A stretch of DNA of 64,000 nucleotides from Marinobacter profundi (GTDB taxonomy: Bacteria > Pseudomonadota > Gammaproteobacteria > Pseudomonadales > Oleiphilaceae): positions 453,970 to 517,969 of the forward strand of contig NZ_KZ319370.1 in the NCBI RefSeq assembly GCF_002744715.1. Direction: 5' to 3'. A program made the translations under genes and the position numbers. The number at the start of each line of letters is the position of its first letter. Position 1 is the first letter of the stretch. Under the pieces are notes generated by a model. The model saw nothing but the letters and a program-made list of their open reading frames with translations. It was not told the origin of the DNA and made no database searches. Of this stretch, positions 36,318 to 45,227 are shown piece after piece.

Positions 36318-37295
36318 TCAGGGCAGTGCGGGTTCCGGGTGCCGGTCGGGAGCTGTGTCCTGGCCCGGGCCGCCTTTGAGGCCGCCGAACCGCTTGTAGA
36401 ATTTCTCATTGGGGCCAGGCAGGGGGCCGGACGCATTTTCCAGGTTGGCATCCAGCCAGTGCTCGGCGCGCTGGTAAATCTGGCGGTAGAGATTGCGGCA
36501 CAGCTGCTTGGCGCTGCGGCCTTCCCAGTCACCGGGTAACAGTTCATCGGGCAGCAACGGGTCCCGCAGCAGGATTTTGCGGTATTCGTGGATCAGCAGG
36601 ATGCGCAGGGTCAGGCACTCTTCCGGGGTCAGGGTGTCCTCGTTCTGCAGTTCCCGCCAGATTGGCCGGAACTGGCTCAGGAAGCGGCGATAGCGTCCGC
36701 CCAGTTCGTCCAGGTTCCAGCTTTCCCGTACCTGCAGACGCAGCGCCTTGGGGCTCTTCTGGGTCATGGGGACGGTCTGCATCACGATGGTGTCTTCCAG
36801 CGCGCCCCACTCCTGCAGCAAGGGCAACAGTTCGTTGCGGGTGAAACGGGGGTGTTCCATCACGCCCGGTGCCATGCTGCCGAAACTCAGCCACTTCAGT
36901 TCCTCACGAACCTTCTGCTTGAGTTCCGGTGACAGCTGGTTGAGGAATACCAGGCACCAGCTGCCGCTCCACTCGGTGGTGGACAGGCTGTAGACGTGCT
37001 GGAAAGCCTGCTCGAAGCGGCGTAATCCCGGGCCGGTCAGGCTGTAGTAGCTGCAGCGCCCCACCTTTTCCGTTTGCAGCCAGGACTCCTGGACCAGCCG
37101 GTACACCGAGGTGCGTACCAGCCGCTGGCTGATGCCCATGGGCTCGACCAGTTTCATCAGGCTGCCCAGCCATACGTTGCCGCCGCGGGGCACGATGGCA
37201 TCGCCGTAGATGGTGATGATGAGAGACCCGGCGCGCAACGGCCGTTTCTTCTGGAAATTGGTGACGAGCAGCTCAAGCTGGCTTTTTGCGGACAT
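36318..37295 (-). CDS. paaX: Phenylacetate-responsive repressor PaaX
   Basis: GntR-like winged-helix repressor of phenylacetate catabolism, relieved by phenylacetyl-CoA in E. coli and Pseudomonas. The 325 residues contain SLIITIYGDAIVPRGGNVWL, a winged helix MGISQRLVRTSVYRLVQE, and the PaaX C-terminal domain with LHEYRKILLRDPLLPDELLP (here IHEYRK...). A non-conserved tail of about 20 residues follows (GGLKGGPGQDTAP onward). It is divergent from the ABC transporter genes and faces a 402-base intergenic region with operator-like motifs. Confidence 0.92.
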   Translation of the reverse strand: MSAKSQLELLVTNFQKKRPLRAGSLIITIYGDAIVPRGGNVWLGSLMKLVEPMGISQRLVRTSVYRLVQESWLQTEKVGRCSYYSLTGPGLRRFEQAFQHVYSLSTTEWSGSWCLVFLNQLSPELKQKVREELKWLSFGSMAPGVMEHPRFTRNELLPLLQEWGALEDTIVMQTVPMTQKSPKALRLQVRESWNLDELGGRYRRFLSQFRPIWRELQNEDTLTPEECLTLRILLIHEYRKILLRDPLLPDELLPGDWEGRSAKQLCRNLYRQIYQRAEHWLDANLENASGPLPGPNEKFYKRFGGLKGGPGQDTAPDRHPEPALP

Positions 37296-37354
37296 ACGTC
37301 AGGTGCCGATTGTGAAAAATCAAGGGAACGAATTGAACCGTATTATGCGGTTCC

Positions 37355-37382
37355 TGTGTGTCACGTAAAGCATTGTGTGTCA
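37355..37382. promoter_or_regulatory. Direct repeat TGTGTGTCA in the paaX leader region
   Basis: Two identical 9-mers at 37355-37363 and 37374-37382, 19 bases apart (nearly two helical turns), 60-87 bases upstream of the paaX start. The same 9-mer occurs once more at 49059-49067, just upstream of the paaA promoter. The spacing suits dimer binding on one DNA face, possibly by PaaX or an activator. Confidence 0.45.
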
Positions 37383-37467
37383 TATCGCTCAACTGGCGCG
37401 TTGGACTAAGGTCGGCTTTACTCTAGAGACCTGTCAGGAAGTCATCTAAACCGGTTGACAGGCTCGT

Positions 37468-37517
37468 TATGATACAATAACGTCCTTTGATATTCGTCAA
37501 CGGTATCGAATTATATT
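37468..37517 (+). promoter_or_regulatory. Operator/promoter region of the ABC transporter operon
   Basis: Contains TATGATAC (core TGATAC at 37470-37475), then TTGATATTCGTCAA-CGGTATCGAA (37487-37510) and a -10-like TATATT (37512-37517). TGATAC and TTGATA-type elements recur before paaA and paaG. The exact transcription start cannot be fixed. The rest of the 37296-37697 gap shows no gene. Confidence 0.45.
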
Positions 37518-37697
37518 GTAGGCGAACGATTAGGATGTGGATATTCACGGATGGCATCACCAAAAACAAAGCCGACAACGGGCGGAAGCACGATTCACAT
37601 GACACAGAAGTCAGGAGCAGGCTTTCGATCGCTGTTTTACTTCTGAGAAATGGTTGAGGGTATCTCAGGCCCCACACAATTCGGGAGAATAAAAACA

Positions 37698-38852
37698 ATG
37701 CTTAAGACAATGTTGCGTCGCGCGGGAAAGTTTGCAGCAATCGCTGCCGCCGGTCTGGTTATGAGCGCCCAGGCTGCCGAACCGATCAAGATCGGGTCTT
37801 TCCTGTCAGTTACCGGGCCGGCCTCCTTTCTGGGAGATCCGGAACTGAAAACCCTCGAAATGTATGTCGAGAAAATCAACGAAAGTGGTGGTGTGCTGGG
37901 GCGACCCCTGGAACTGATCCACTATGACGATGTGGGCAATGCCTCGTCTGCCCGTAACTTTGCCAGCCGTCTGATCCGCTCTGACCGGGTCGATATCATT
38001 GTCGGTGGCAGCACCACCGGTGCCACCATGGCCGCTGTGCCTCTGGTGGAACAGGCAAAGATTCCCTTCATCTCCCTCGCTGGCGCGGTGGTGATTACCA
38101 CTCCGGTCAAAGAGTGGGTGTTCAAGACTCCGCAATCCGATCGTATGGCCGCAGAGCGCATCCTGTCTGACATGAAGGAGCGCGGTATCACCAAGATCGG
38201 GCTGATCTCCGGTACCGACGGCTTTGGTGCTTCCGGCCGTACCCAGACCCTCGAAGTGGCCAAGGAGCTGGGTGTCGAGATTCTCGCGGATGTGACCTAC
38301 AGCGGTTCCGATACCGACATGACTGCCCAGCTGACCAACATCCGTAACACCCAGGGTGTCGAGGGTGTGCTGAACTTTGGTTTCGGCCAGGGCCCGGCCA
38401 TTGTGACCCGTAACTATGCCCAGCTGGGTATCAAGCTGCCATTCTACCAGTCCCATGGCGTGGCTTCCGACGGCTTCCTTGACCTTGCCGGGGCTTCTGC
38501 TGAAGGCTTGCGCCTGCCGGCGTCGCCGCTGCTGGTGCCGGACTCCCTGCCGGAAGACGATCCCCAGAAGGAAGTGGTGCAGAGCTACAAGGCCGAGTAT
38601 GAGGCGCGCTGGAACGCCAAGGTGTCCACTTTCGGTGCCTATGCCTACGACGGCCTGATGCTGGCGGTGAAGGCCATTGAAGCGGCCGGCAGTACCGAGC
38701 CTGAAGCTGTTCGCAAGGCGCTGGAAAATATCCAGGGCCACGTGGGTGTTACCGGCGAGTTCAACATGTCTCCGGAAGACCACAACGGCCTCAAGGCAGA
38801 TTCCTTCCGCATTCTGGAAGTCCAGAATGGCGCATGGAAACTGATTAACTGA
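37698..38852 (+). CDS. ABC transporter substrate-binding protein, LivK-like
   Basis: Periplasmic type-I binding protein of 384 aa. A signal peptide ends at MSAQAAEP, followed by IKIGSFLSVTGPASFLGDPE typical of branched-chain amino-acid or aromatic-acid binding proteins. I chose ATG 37698 with GGGAGA upstream; the longer frame to 37650 lacks a ribosome site. Its place between paaX and the paa genes suggests that the ligand is phenylacetate or a related aromatic acid rather than leucine. A hairpin follows before the permease genes. Confidence 0.85.
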   Translation: MLKTMLRRAGKFAAIAAAGLVMSAQAAEPIKIGSFLSVTGPASFLGDPELKTLEMYVEKINESGGVLGRPLELIHYDDVGNASSARNFASRLIRSDRVDIIVGGSTTGATMAAVPLVEQAKIPFISLAGAVVITTPVKEWVFKTPQSDRMAAERILSDMKERGITKIGLISGTDGFGASGRTQTLEVAKELGVEILADVTYSGSDTDMTAQLTNIRNTQGVEGVLNFGFGQGPAIVTRNYAQLGIKLPFYQSHGVASDGFLDLAGASAEGLRLPASPLLVPDSLPEDDPQKEVVQSYKAEYEARWNAKVSTFGAYAYDGLMLAVKAIEAAGSTEPEAVRKALENIQGHVGVTGEFNMSPEDHNGLKADSFRILEVQNGAWKLIN

Positions 38853-38878
38853 TCCCTTCAAACAGCAGTCCCACGGCT

Positions 38879-38910
38879 GACGGTTGAGCCCCGCGTAGGG
38901 GCTGGCCGTC
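38879..38910 (+). promoter_or_regulatory. Hairpin between binding-protein and permease genes
   Basis: AGCCCC-GCGTA-GGGGCT is the core of a longer imperfect stem (outer GACGG / CCGTC), directly followed by a second small stem. There is no T-run. Such hairpins after a binding-protein gene commonly stabilise its 3' end and keep its level above the permease genes. Confidence 0.55.
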
Positions 38911-38937
38911 GGCCGGTGTCCGACCGGAACCACGGCT

Positions 38938-39813
38938 ATGTTCTCAGAATTCTTACAGTATCTTTTTACCGGGATCACTATCGGCGCCACCTACGCGCTG
39001 ATAGCCCTGGGGTTCACCCTCATCTATAACGCCAGTCACGTCATCAACTTCGCCCAGGGCGAATTCCTGATGATCGGTGGCATGGCGACGGTTTCACTGA
39101 TGGCAATGGGAGTGCCGATGCTGCTTGCGATCATCCTTGCTGTGGTCCTGGCCGGCGTCCTCGGTATCCTGTTGCAGCGATTCGCCATTGCCCCTGCCAA
39201 GCAGGCCGACGTGGTTACCCTGATCATCATTACCATTGGTGCCTCGATCTTTATCCGCGGCCTGGCGCAGCTGGTCTGGGGTAAGGAATACCACGTCATG
39301 CCGAATTTCAGCAGCGACGAACCGATTCGCATCTTCGGCGCGGTACTCAACAGCCAGAGCCTGTGGGTGCTGGGTATCGGGGCCATCCTGGTGGTTGGCC
39401 TGGTGCTGTTCTTTACCAGGACGCTGATCGGCAAGGCGATCCTGGCCACCTCGATGAACAAGGAGGCGGCACGCCTGGTAGGTATCCGCACCCAGCTGGT
39501 GCTGATGCTGGCGTTCATGGTGTCGGCACTGCTGGGTTCGGTGGCCGGCGTTGTGGTGGCACCGATTACCTTCACCTCCTATGACATCGGCATCATGCTG
39601 GGCCTGAAAGGCTTTGTTGCCGCCGCCATTGGTGGTCTCGGCAGCGGTGTCGGCGCGGTAGTTGGCGGGTTGTTGCTGGGCGTGGTCGAGGCCATGGCCG
39701 CCGGCTACATCTCGTCGGATTACAAAGACGCTGTCGCATTTTCGATGATTCTGGTGGTGCTGTTCTTCATGCCCCGTGGATTGTTTGGCGCCAAGGTCGT
39801 GGAGAGGGTCTGA
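38938..39813 (+). CDS. ABC transporter permease, LivH family
   Basis: A 291-aa inner-membrane permease with about eight helices. Conserved sequence includes TIGATYALIALGFTLIYNAS, VINFAQGEFLMIGG, TSMNKEAARLVGI and the GLKGFVAAAIGGLGSGVGAV docking loop. Its last base overlaps the next start. Confidence 0.9.
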   Translation: MFSEFLQYLFTGITIGATYALIALGFTLIYNASHVINFAQGEFLMIGGMATVSLMAMGVPMLLAIILAVVLAGVLGILLQRFAIAPAKQADVVTLIIITIGASIFIRGLAQLVWGKEYHVMPNFSSDEPIRIFGAVLNSQSLWVLGIGAILVVGLVLFFTRTLIGKAILATSMNKEAARLVGIRTQLVLMLAFMVSALLGSVAGVVVAPITFTSYDIGIMLGLKGFVAAAIGGLGSGVGAVVGGLLLGVVEAMAAGYISSDYKDAVAFSMILVVLFFMPRGLFGAKVVERV

Positions 39814-40820
39814 TGGTTAACCGTTTTATGCAGTCCCGCCTGCGGGACCTGGTCTTTCTCGCGATTATCCTGTTCGCCCTGCCGGCGTTCCTGAGTAATC
39901 CATTCCACTATGACCTGGCCACACAGATGGCCATCATCGCCGCCACGGTGGTCGGCCTGAACCTGCTGGTCGGCTTTGCCGGCCAGATCAGCCTCGGTCA
40001 CGCCGGCTTCTTTGGCCTGGGGGCCTATTTCAGCGGCATCATGACCGGCAGCTATGGCTGGTCGTCGATTCCCGCCCTGCTGGTGGGCGCGGTGCTGGTG
40101 GGTATCATTGCCTGGATTGTCGGCCGTCCTATTCTGCGGCTGAAAGGTCACTACCTGTCGATGGCGACCCTGGCGGTGGGCTTCATCATTGCCATCATCA
40201 TCAACAATGAAACCTGGCTGACCGGCGGCCCCGATGGTATGCCGGTGCCCTCGCTGGACATCTTCGGCTGGGAACTGAGCCCTTTCGGCAGCTATTCGCT
40301 GTTCGGCATGGAGCTCGATGGCAACCAGGCCTGGTACCTGTTTGCGGCCCTGGTGTTGCTGGTGGCGGTGTGGTTTGCCCAGAACCTGATTGATTCGCCC
40401 ATTGGCCGCGCCCTGCGTTCGGTCCACGGCTCCGAAGTTGCGGCCCGGGTGGTGGGCGTGAACACTGCCAGCTACAAGAGCCTGGTGTTTGTCATCTCTG
40501 CCATCTACGCCAGCCTGATGGGCGGACTGTACGCCCACTTCCAGGGCTTCATCACGCCGGCGGTGGCGGCTTTCGATTTCTCCATTGTACTGATCACCAT
40601 GGTGGTGCTGGGCGGTATGGGCTCAACTATGGGCGTTATCCTCGGCGCCGTGGTGCTCAAGCTGTTGCCCCAGGTGCTGGCGGACTTCCAGGAGCTGGAA
40701 ACCGTGATGTTCGGTCTGATCCTGATGCTGACCATGATCTTCATGCCCAAAGGCCTGCTGCCAACCATCCAGATGGCGGTCAGCAAGCGGATGAAGAAAA
40801 AGGCAGGAGGTCAGGCATGA
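39813..40820 (+). CDS. ABC transporter permease, LivM family
   Basis: Second permease subunit, 335 aa. It has GFAGQISLGHAGFFGLGAYF, SPIGRALRSVHGSEVAARVV and MVVLGGMGSTMGVILGAVVL, as in LivM. Overlaps of one base with the previous gene and four with the next indicate strict co-translation. Confidence 0.9.
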   Translation: MVNRFMQSRLRDLVFLAIILFALPAFLSNPFHYDLATQMAIIAATVVGLNLLVGFAGQISLGHAGFFGLGAYFSGIMTGSYGWSSIPALLVGAVLVGIIAWIVGRPILRLKGHYLSMATLAVGFIIAIIINNETWLTGGPDGMPVPSLDIFGWELSPFGSYSLFGMELDGNQAWYLFAALVLLVAVWFAQNLIDSPIGRALRSVHGSEVAARVVGVNTASYKSLVFVISAIYASLMGGLYAHFQGFITPAVAAFDFSIVLITMVVLGGMGSTMGVILGAVVLKLLPQVLADFQELETVMFGLILMLTMIFMPKGLLPTIQMAVSKRMKKKAGGQA

Positions 40821-41575
40821 GCGCATTGATAGAAGTAAAGGGCCTCGACAAGGCCTTCGGTGGTGTCCACGCGGTGGAAGGGGTGAGCTTTGCGGTGGAA
40901 GCCGGCCAGGTCTATTCGGTGATCGGCCCCAACGGTGCCGGCAAAACCACACTGTTCAACCTGATTTCCGGTATTTACACCCCGACCAAGGGTGAAATCC
41001 GCCTCAACGGTGAGAGCACCGCCAAACTGGAGCCGAACCAGCTGGCTGAGCGCGGCATGTGCCGCACCTTCCAGCAGATGCAGATCTGCATGAACATGAC
41101 GGCCATCGAGAACGTGATGCTGGGCCGCCACCTCAAGCTCAAGAGTAACCTGTTCAGTACCCTGTTCCGGTTGCCTGCGTTGCTGCGGGATGAACAGTCC
41201 TGCCGCCAGCGTGCGGCGGAGCTGATGGAGTTTGTCGGATGTGGCGAATACCTCGACACCGAAGCCTCCGCAATGTCATACGGTGCCCTCAAGCGGCTGG
41301 AAATCGCCCGTGCCCTGGCGGCGGAGCCCAAGGTAATCCTGCTGGACGAGCCAGCAGCCGGCCTTAACGGCACCGAAACCGCTGCGCTGGAAGAGCTGAT
41401 CCGCAAGATCGCCGATCAGGGCACTACGGTGATGCTGGTGGAGCACGACATGAAACTGGTGATGGGGATTTCCGATCGCCTGCTGGTGCTCAACTACGGC
41501 CGCGTGCTGGCGGAAGGCATCCCTGAGGAAATCCGGAACAACCCGGATGTGATTGCTGCCTATCTGGGCGGCTGA
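40817..41575 (+). CDS. ABC transporter ATPase, LivG family
   Basis: First of two ATPases, 252 aa. Walker A is GPNGAGKTT, the Q-loop CRTFQQMQIC, Walker B VILLDEPAAGLN and the H-loop VEHDMKLVM. The signature segment reads MSYGALKR where LSYGxQR is usual, a common LivG variant. The next gene starts 17 bases later. Confidence 0.9.
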   Translation: MSALIEVKGLDKAFGGVHAVEGVSFAVEAGQVYSVIGPNGAGKTTLFNLISGIYTPTKGEIRLNGESTAKLEPNQLAERGMCRTFQQMQICMNMTAIENVMLGRHLKLKSNLFSTLFRLPALLRDEQSCRQRAAELMEFVGCGEYLDTEASAMSYGALKRLEIARALAAEPKVILLDEPAAGLNGTETAALEELIRKIADQGTTVMLVEHDMKLVMGISDRLLVLNYGRVLAEGIPEEIRNNPDVIAAYLGG

Positions 41576-41592
41576 GCGAGGAGACATTTCAC

Positions 41593-42957
41593 ATGACCGA
41601 GCAACACACTGAAATGGCGCCTGCCCAGTCCCGCAGTGAGCAGGCCGTCCGGATTATCGTGCAGGAACACCAGGCACTGTGGCGGATCCTCGATCTGCTG
41701 GACCAGTTGCTGAGCGATATGAACATCAATGAGCAGCGCCCGGATGAGCGCCTGTTCAGCAAGATCTTTGACTACATCCAGCACTTCTCGCAACGGGTGC
41801 ACAGCACGCCGACGGACATCGAGCTGTACAAGCGGCTGGGTGCGAAATCCCCCGAATCGGTACCACTGCTGGAGAAACTCTCCAAAGGTTACCTGGTGGG
41901 CCACGACAAGCTGATGGAGCTGCGTGGGCTGCTGGCCAGCTGCATGGAAAACTGGCCCGAGGGCCGGGAAGAGTTCAGCCATGCCCTGGCACGGTTTACC
42001 GAAGCCCTGCGCAAGCATATCCGCAAGGAAGAGGGTGTGGTGATTCCCCGTGCCCGCAAGCTGCTGAGCGAAGAAGACTGGGCGCAGATCATCGAATCCC
42101 GCGACGTGGAAAACGACCCGCTGTTTGGCGAGCGGGTGCGGGAAGAGTTCCGCGAATTGCGCCACCAGATCGTCAGCTACACGCCGGAGCAGTTCGGGGG
42201 TCTCGGCCTCAAGCATTCCGAGCGGGTCAGCGCGCCTCACGCCAAACAGGAAATGCTGGCCATCAAGGGCCTGGCAACCTCCTACGGCCAGATCGAGGTG
42301 TTGCACGATATTGATGTGCGCATCAACAGCGGCGAGATCGTGTCGCTGGTGGGTGCCAATGGCGCCGGCAAGTCCACCCTGCTGATGAGCATTTCCGGGC
42401 TGCAGCCGATGGACCGCGGCAGCATGGTGTTCGAGGGCAAGGACCTGGCGAAGGTTTCCGCCGACCAGCGGGTGGCCCAGGGCATCGTCCAGGTGCCGGA
42501 AGGGCGCCAGGTGTTCAAGGACCTCAGTGTCCACGACAACCTGCTGCTCGGTGCCTATACCCGTGGCCGGAGCCCGGAAGTGCTGGACGACCTGGAGCGG
42601 ATGTACACCAAGTTCCCGATCCTGCGGCAGAAGCGTCACAACCTGGCGGGCGAACTGTCCGGTGGACAGCAGCAGATGCTCGCCATGGGCCGCGCCCTGA
42701 TGGCACGTCCGCGCCTGCTGTTGCTGGACGAGCCCAGCATGGGCCTGGCGCCGCTGATCATCGAAGAGATCTTCGACATCATCAAGGAGCTCAAGGAGGA
42801 AGGCATCACCATCTTCCTGGTGGAGCAGAACGCCTCCCAGGCCCTGGCCCTGGCCGACCGCGGCTACGTTCTGGAGACCGGCAAGGTGGTCATTGAAGGC
42901 ACCGGCCGGGAGCTGCTGAGCAACGAGAAGGTTCGCGAGGCGTATCTGGGGATGTAG
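41593..42957 (+). CDS. Hemerythrin-like domain fused to a LivF-type ABC ATPase
   Basis: A 454-aa fusion. Residues ~15-165 form an HHE hemerythrin-like four-helix bundle with a full set of likely di-iron ligands: His26, His70 with Asp75/Glu77, His104, and His142 with Glu146/147. Residues 221-454 are a complete LivF ATPase: Walker A GANGAGKS (254-261), signature LSGGQQQ (355-361), Walker B LLLLDE (375-380), and SMGLAPLIIEEIF. Met221 (ATG 42253, AGGA four bases before) is where a free LivF would begin, so a short form by internal initiation is possible. The fusion could tie aromatic-acid uptake to oxygen, which PaaABCDE needs. That link is an inference. Confidence 0.9.
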   Translation: MTEQHTEMAPAQSRSEQAVRIIVQEHQALWRILDLLDQLLSDMNINEQRPDERLFSKIFDYIQHFSQRVHSTPTDIELYKRLGAKSPESVPLLEKLSKGYLVGHDKLMELRGLLASCMENWPEGREEFSHALARFTEALRKHIRKEEGVVIPRARKLLSEEDWAQIIESRDVENDPLFGERVREEFRELRHQIVSYTPEQFGGLGLKHSERVSAPHAKQEMLAIKGLATSYGQIEVLHDIDVRINSGEIVSLVGANGAGKSTLLMSISGLQPMDRGSMVFEGKDLAKVSADQRVAQGIVQVPEGRQVFKDLSVHDNLLLGAYTRGRSPEVLDDLERMYTKFPILRQKRHNLAGELSGGQQQMLAMGRALMARPRLLLLDEPSMGLAPLIIEEIFDIIKELKEEGITIFLVEQNASQALALADRGYVLETGKVVIEGTGRELLSNEKVREAYLGM

Positions 42958-42969
42958 GCCCCGAGCGGA

Positions 42970-42996
42970 GGGGGACAGGCTTGAGGTCAGTCCCCC
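42970..42996. repeat. Palindromic repeat copy after the fusion gene
   Basis: GGGGGACAGGC-TTGAG-GTCAGTCCCCC, an imperfect copy of the dispersed palindrome, begins 13 bases after the ATPase stop. A second, better copy follows at 43047-43074. Confidence 0.75.
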
Positions 42997-43039
42997 TCGC
43001 ATTTCGTCTCGGTCGCTGTTCTGCCGGGATTCAGCCGAT

Positions 43040-43080
43040 AAAAAAAGGGGGACAGGCCCGCAAGCCTGTCCCCCTTTTAT
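43040..43080. terminator. Bidirectional terminator built from the palindromic repeat
   Basis: Perfect stem GGGGGACAGGC (43047-43057) / GCCTGTCCCCC (43064-43074) with a six-base loop, flanked by seven A on the left and TTTT on the right. It can terminate the ABC operon (+) and paaZ (-) transcripts, which converge here. The arms match the dispersed repeat, so a repeat copy appears to serve as a terminator. Confidence 0.8.
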
Positions 43081-43137
43081 TTGCCTCCGCATCAGCCCCC
43101 TGGGTCCAACAGGGGCCTTATCCGGAAACGCCCCGGG

Positions 43138-45183
43138 TTAGCGGGGCTTTTTGGCAACCAGCGTCAGGATGTCGTAGCTGGCAACCAGTTCATCTTTCTG
43201 ATTGCGGACTTCGACGTCCCAGACCACCACGCCCTGCGGATGACCGTCAGGTGAGGTGCGGCCCTGGTCGATCTTGCGCTTGCAAGTCAGGCGGGCCTGG
43301 ATGGTGTCACCGATTGGCACCGGTGTGATGAAACGCAGGGTGTCGATGCCGTAGTTTGCCAGTACCGGGCCTTCGCCCGGGGAGACAAACAGCCCCGCCG
43401 CGGCGGACAGCACAAAGTAGCCGTGGGCAATCCGCTCGCCGAACTGGGACTGGCGGGCAGCGATTTCATCGAAGTGCATGTAGAAATGGTCGCCGGACAG
43501 GCAGCCGAAGTTGACGATGTCGGCTTCGGTGACAGTGCGGCGATGAGTCAGCAGGGACTCGTTGATCTGCAGGTCTTCGAAATGACGGCGGAACGGGTGG
43601 ATGCCGGTCTCGATGACCTTGGCGCCACGCACATACTCACCGGTCACTGCCGCCAGCATGGTCGGCGAACCCTGGATAGCGGTGCGCTGCAGGTAGTGAT
43701 GAACCGCGCGGATACCGCCCAGTTCCTCGCCACCACCGGCGCGTCCGGGGCCACCGTGCTTGAGCATCGGCAGCGGCGAACCGTGGCCGGTGGACTCCTT
43801 GGCAGCCTGGGCGTCCAGCAGGTGCAGACGACCGTGGTAGGCCGCCAGCAGCGGTACGATCCGGGCGGCAATGGCCGGGTCGCGGGTGCTCAGGGTGGTC
43901 ACCAGTGAACCCTTGCCCTTGGCGGTAATCTCGACCGCCTGCTCAATGGTGTCGTACGGCATGATGGTGGCAACCGGGCCGAAGGCCTCGATGTCGTGGG
44001 CACCACCGTCCTGCTCCGGATTACGGCACAGCAGCAGGTGCGGTTCGAGGAACGCGCCCTTGTCGCAGCCTTCACCCTGGGGCTGAAAGTTGCCTTCGCC
44101 GCCCAGCAGGCAGTCGCTGGACTTCTTCAGCTCTTCGATGGCGGCTTTTACGTCCGCGCACTGGTCGAGAGAGGCCAGCGCGCCCATGCGAACGCCTTCC
44201 ACCGAAGGATCACCGGCAACCACTTTGGCCAGCCGTGCCTTCAGCTTCTCGCTCACCGCTTCGACCTGGGCCTTCGGCACCAGCACCCGGCGGATGGCGG
44301 TACACTTCTGGCCGGCCTTGACGGTCATTTCCCGGGCCACTTCCTTGATGAAGAGATCGAACTCTTCATCGTCCGGGGTTACGTCCGGCGCCAGGATGGC
44401 GCTGTTCAGGGAGTCCGCTTCGGCGTTGAAGGGAATCGAGCGGGACAGGATGTTCGGATGGCTGCGCAGCTTGAGTGCGGTATTGGCGGAGCCGGTAAAG
44501 GTCACCACATCCTGCTCGCGCAGGTGGTCCAGCAGGTCACCGGTGCCGCCGATGATCAGCTGCAGGGCACCCTCCGGCAAGGCGCCGGATTCCTGCATCA
44601 GCCGCACTGCCGCTTCCGTCACGTAGCTGGTGGAGGTGGCCGGTTTGACAATGCACGGCATGCCTGCCAGGAAGGTGGGGGCAAACTTTTCCAGCATGCC
44701 CCAGACCGGGAAGTTGAAGGCGTTGATGTGGACCGCGATACCACCGCGGGGCACCAGGATGTGGGTGCCGGCAAAGTGGTTTTCCTTGCCCAGCGGCATC
44801 ACTGGGCCTTCATGGACCACGTTGCCGGAGGGTAGGTCGCGACGGCCCATGCTGGCATAGGAAAACAGCGTGCCGAAACCGCCGTCGATGTCGATGGCGC
44901 TGTCGACCTTGGTGGCACCGGTCTGGTGCGACAGGGCGTACAGTTCCTTCTTGTGTTCCTGCAGGTAAACGGCCATCGCCTTGAGGGCGAGGGCGCGTTC
45001 CTGGAAGTCCATGGCAAGCAGGTTCTTGCCACCGGTGCGGCGGCCGTAGTCCACCGCCCGGGCAAAGTCGATCTGCTCTTCGTGGGTGTGCGCCACGATG
45101 TCGCCGTTGAGTGCGCTGGGAAGCGGCTTGGCCGCGGTAGCGCCCAGCCATTCACCGGCGATAAAGCTCTTAAGCACTGACAT
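43138..45183 (-). CDS. paaZ: Bifunctional oxepin-CoA hydrolase / aldehyde dehydrogenase
   Basis: A 681-aa two-domain enzyme of phenylacetate degradation. The N-terminal NADP+ aldehyde dehydrogenase (1-~520) has the general-base glutamate in FNAEADSLN (Glu255) and the nucleophile in GQKCTAIRR (Cys294). The C-terminal MaoC-like enoyl-CoA hydratase (~535-681) has the hydratase motif in [15 protein letters not shown] and [13 protein letters not shown]. It opens oxepin-CoA and oxidises the resulting semialdehyde. It sits after paaABCDE with a 44-base gap, so is likely the last gene of that operon. Confidence 0.94.
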   Translation of the reverse strand: MSVLKSFIAGEWLGATAAKPLPSALNGDIVAHTHEEQIDFARAVDYGRRTGGKNLLAMDFQERALALKAMAVYLQEHKKELYALSHQTGATKVDSAIDIDGGFGTLFSYASMGRRDLPSGNVVHEGPVMPLGKENHFAGTHILVPRGGIAVHINAFNFPVWGMLEKFAPTFLAGMPCIVKPATSTSYVTEAAVRLMQESGALPEGALQLIIGGTGDLLDHLREQDVVTFTGSANTALKLRSHPNILSRSIPFNAEADSLNSAILAPDVTPDDEEFDLFIKEVAREMTVKAGQKCTAIRRVLVPKAQVEAVSEKLKARLAKVVAGDPSVEGVRMGALASLDQCADVKAAIEELKKSSDCLLGGEGNFQPQGEGCDKGAFLEPHLLLCRNPEQDGGAHDIEAFGPVATIMPYDTIEQAVEITAKGKGSLVTTLSTRDPAIAARIVPLLAAYHGRLHLLDAQAAKESTGHGSPLPMLKHGGPGRAGGGEELGGIRAVHHYLQRTAIQGSPTMLAAVTGEYVRGAKVIETGIHPFRRHFEDLQINESLLTHRRTVTEADIVNFGCLSGDHFYMHFDEIAARQSQFGERIAHGYFVLSAAAGLFVSPGEGPVLANYGIDTLRFITPVPIGDTIQARLTCKRKIDQGRTSPDGHPQGVVVWDVEVRNQKDELVASYDILTLVAKKPR

Positions 45184-45227
45184 TGGAATAGAACTCCATC
45201 AGTTGTAGGTAGGGTGGGTCCGGACGA

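Noticed and set aside
37455..37478. TTGACA with TACAAT as a sigma-70 promoter before the ABC operon
   Set aside because: The spacing is only 12 bases, too short for a functional promoter; no -10 stands at 16-18 bases.
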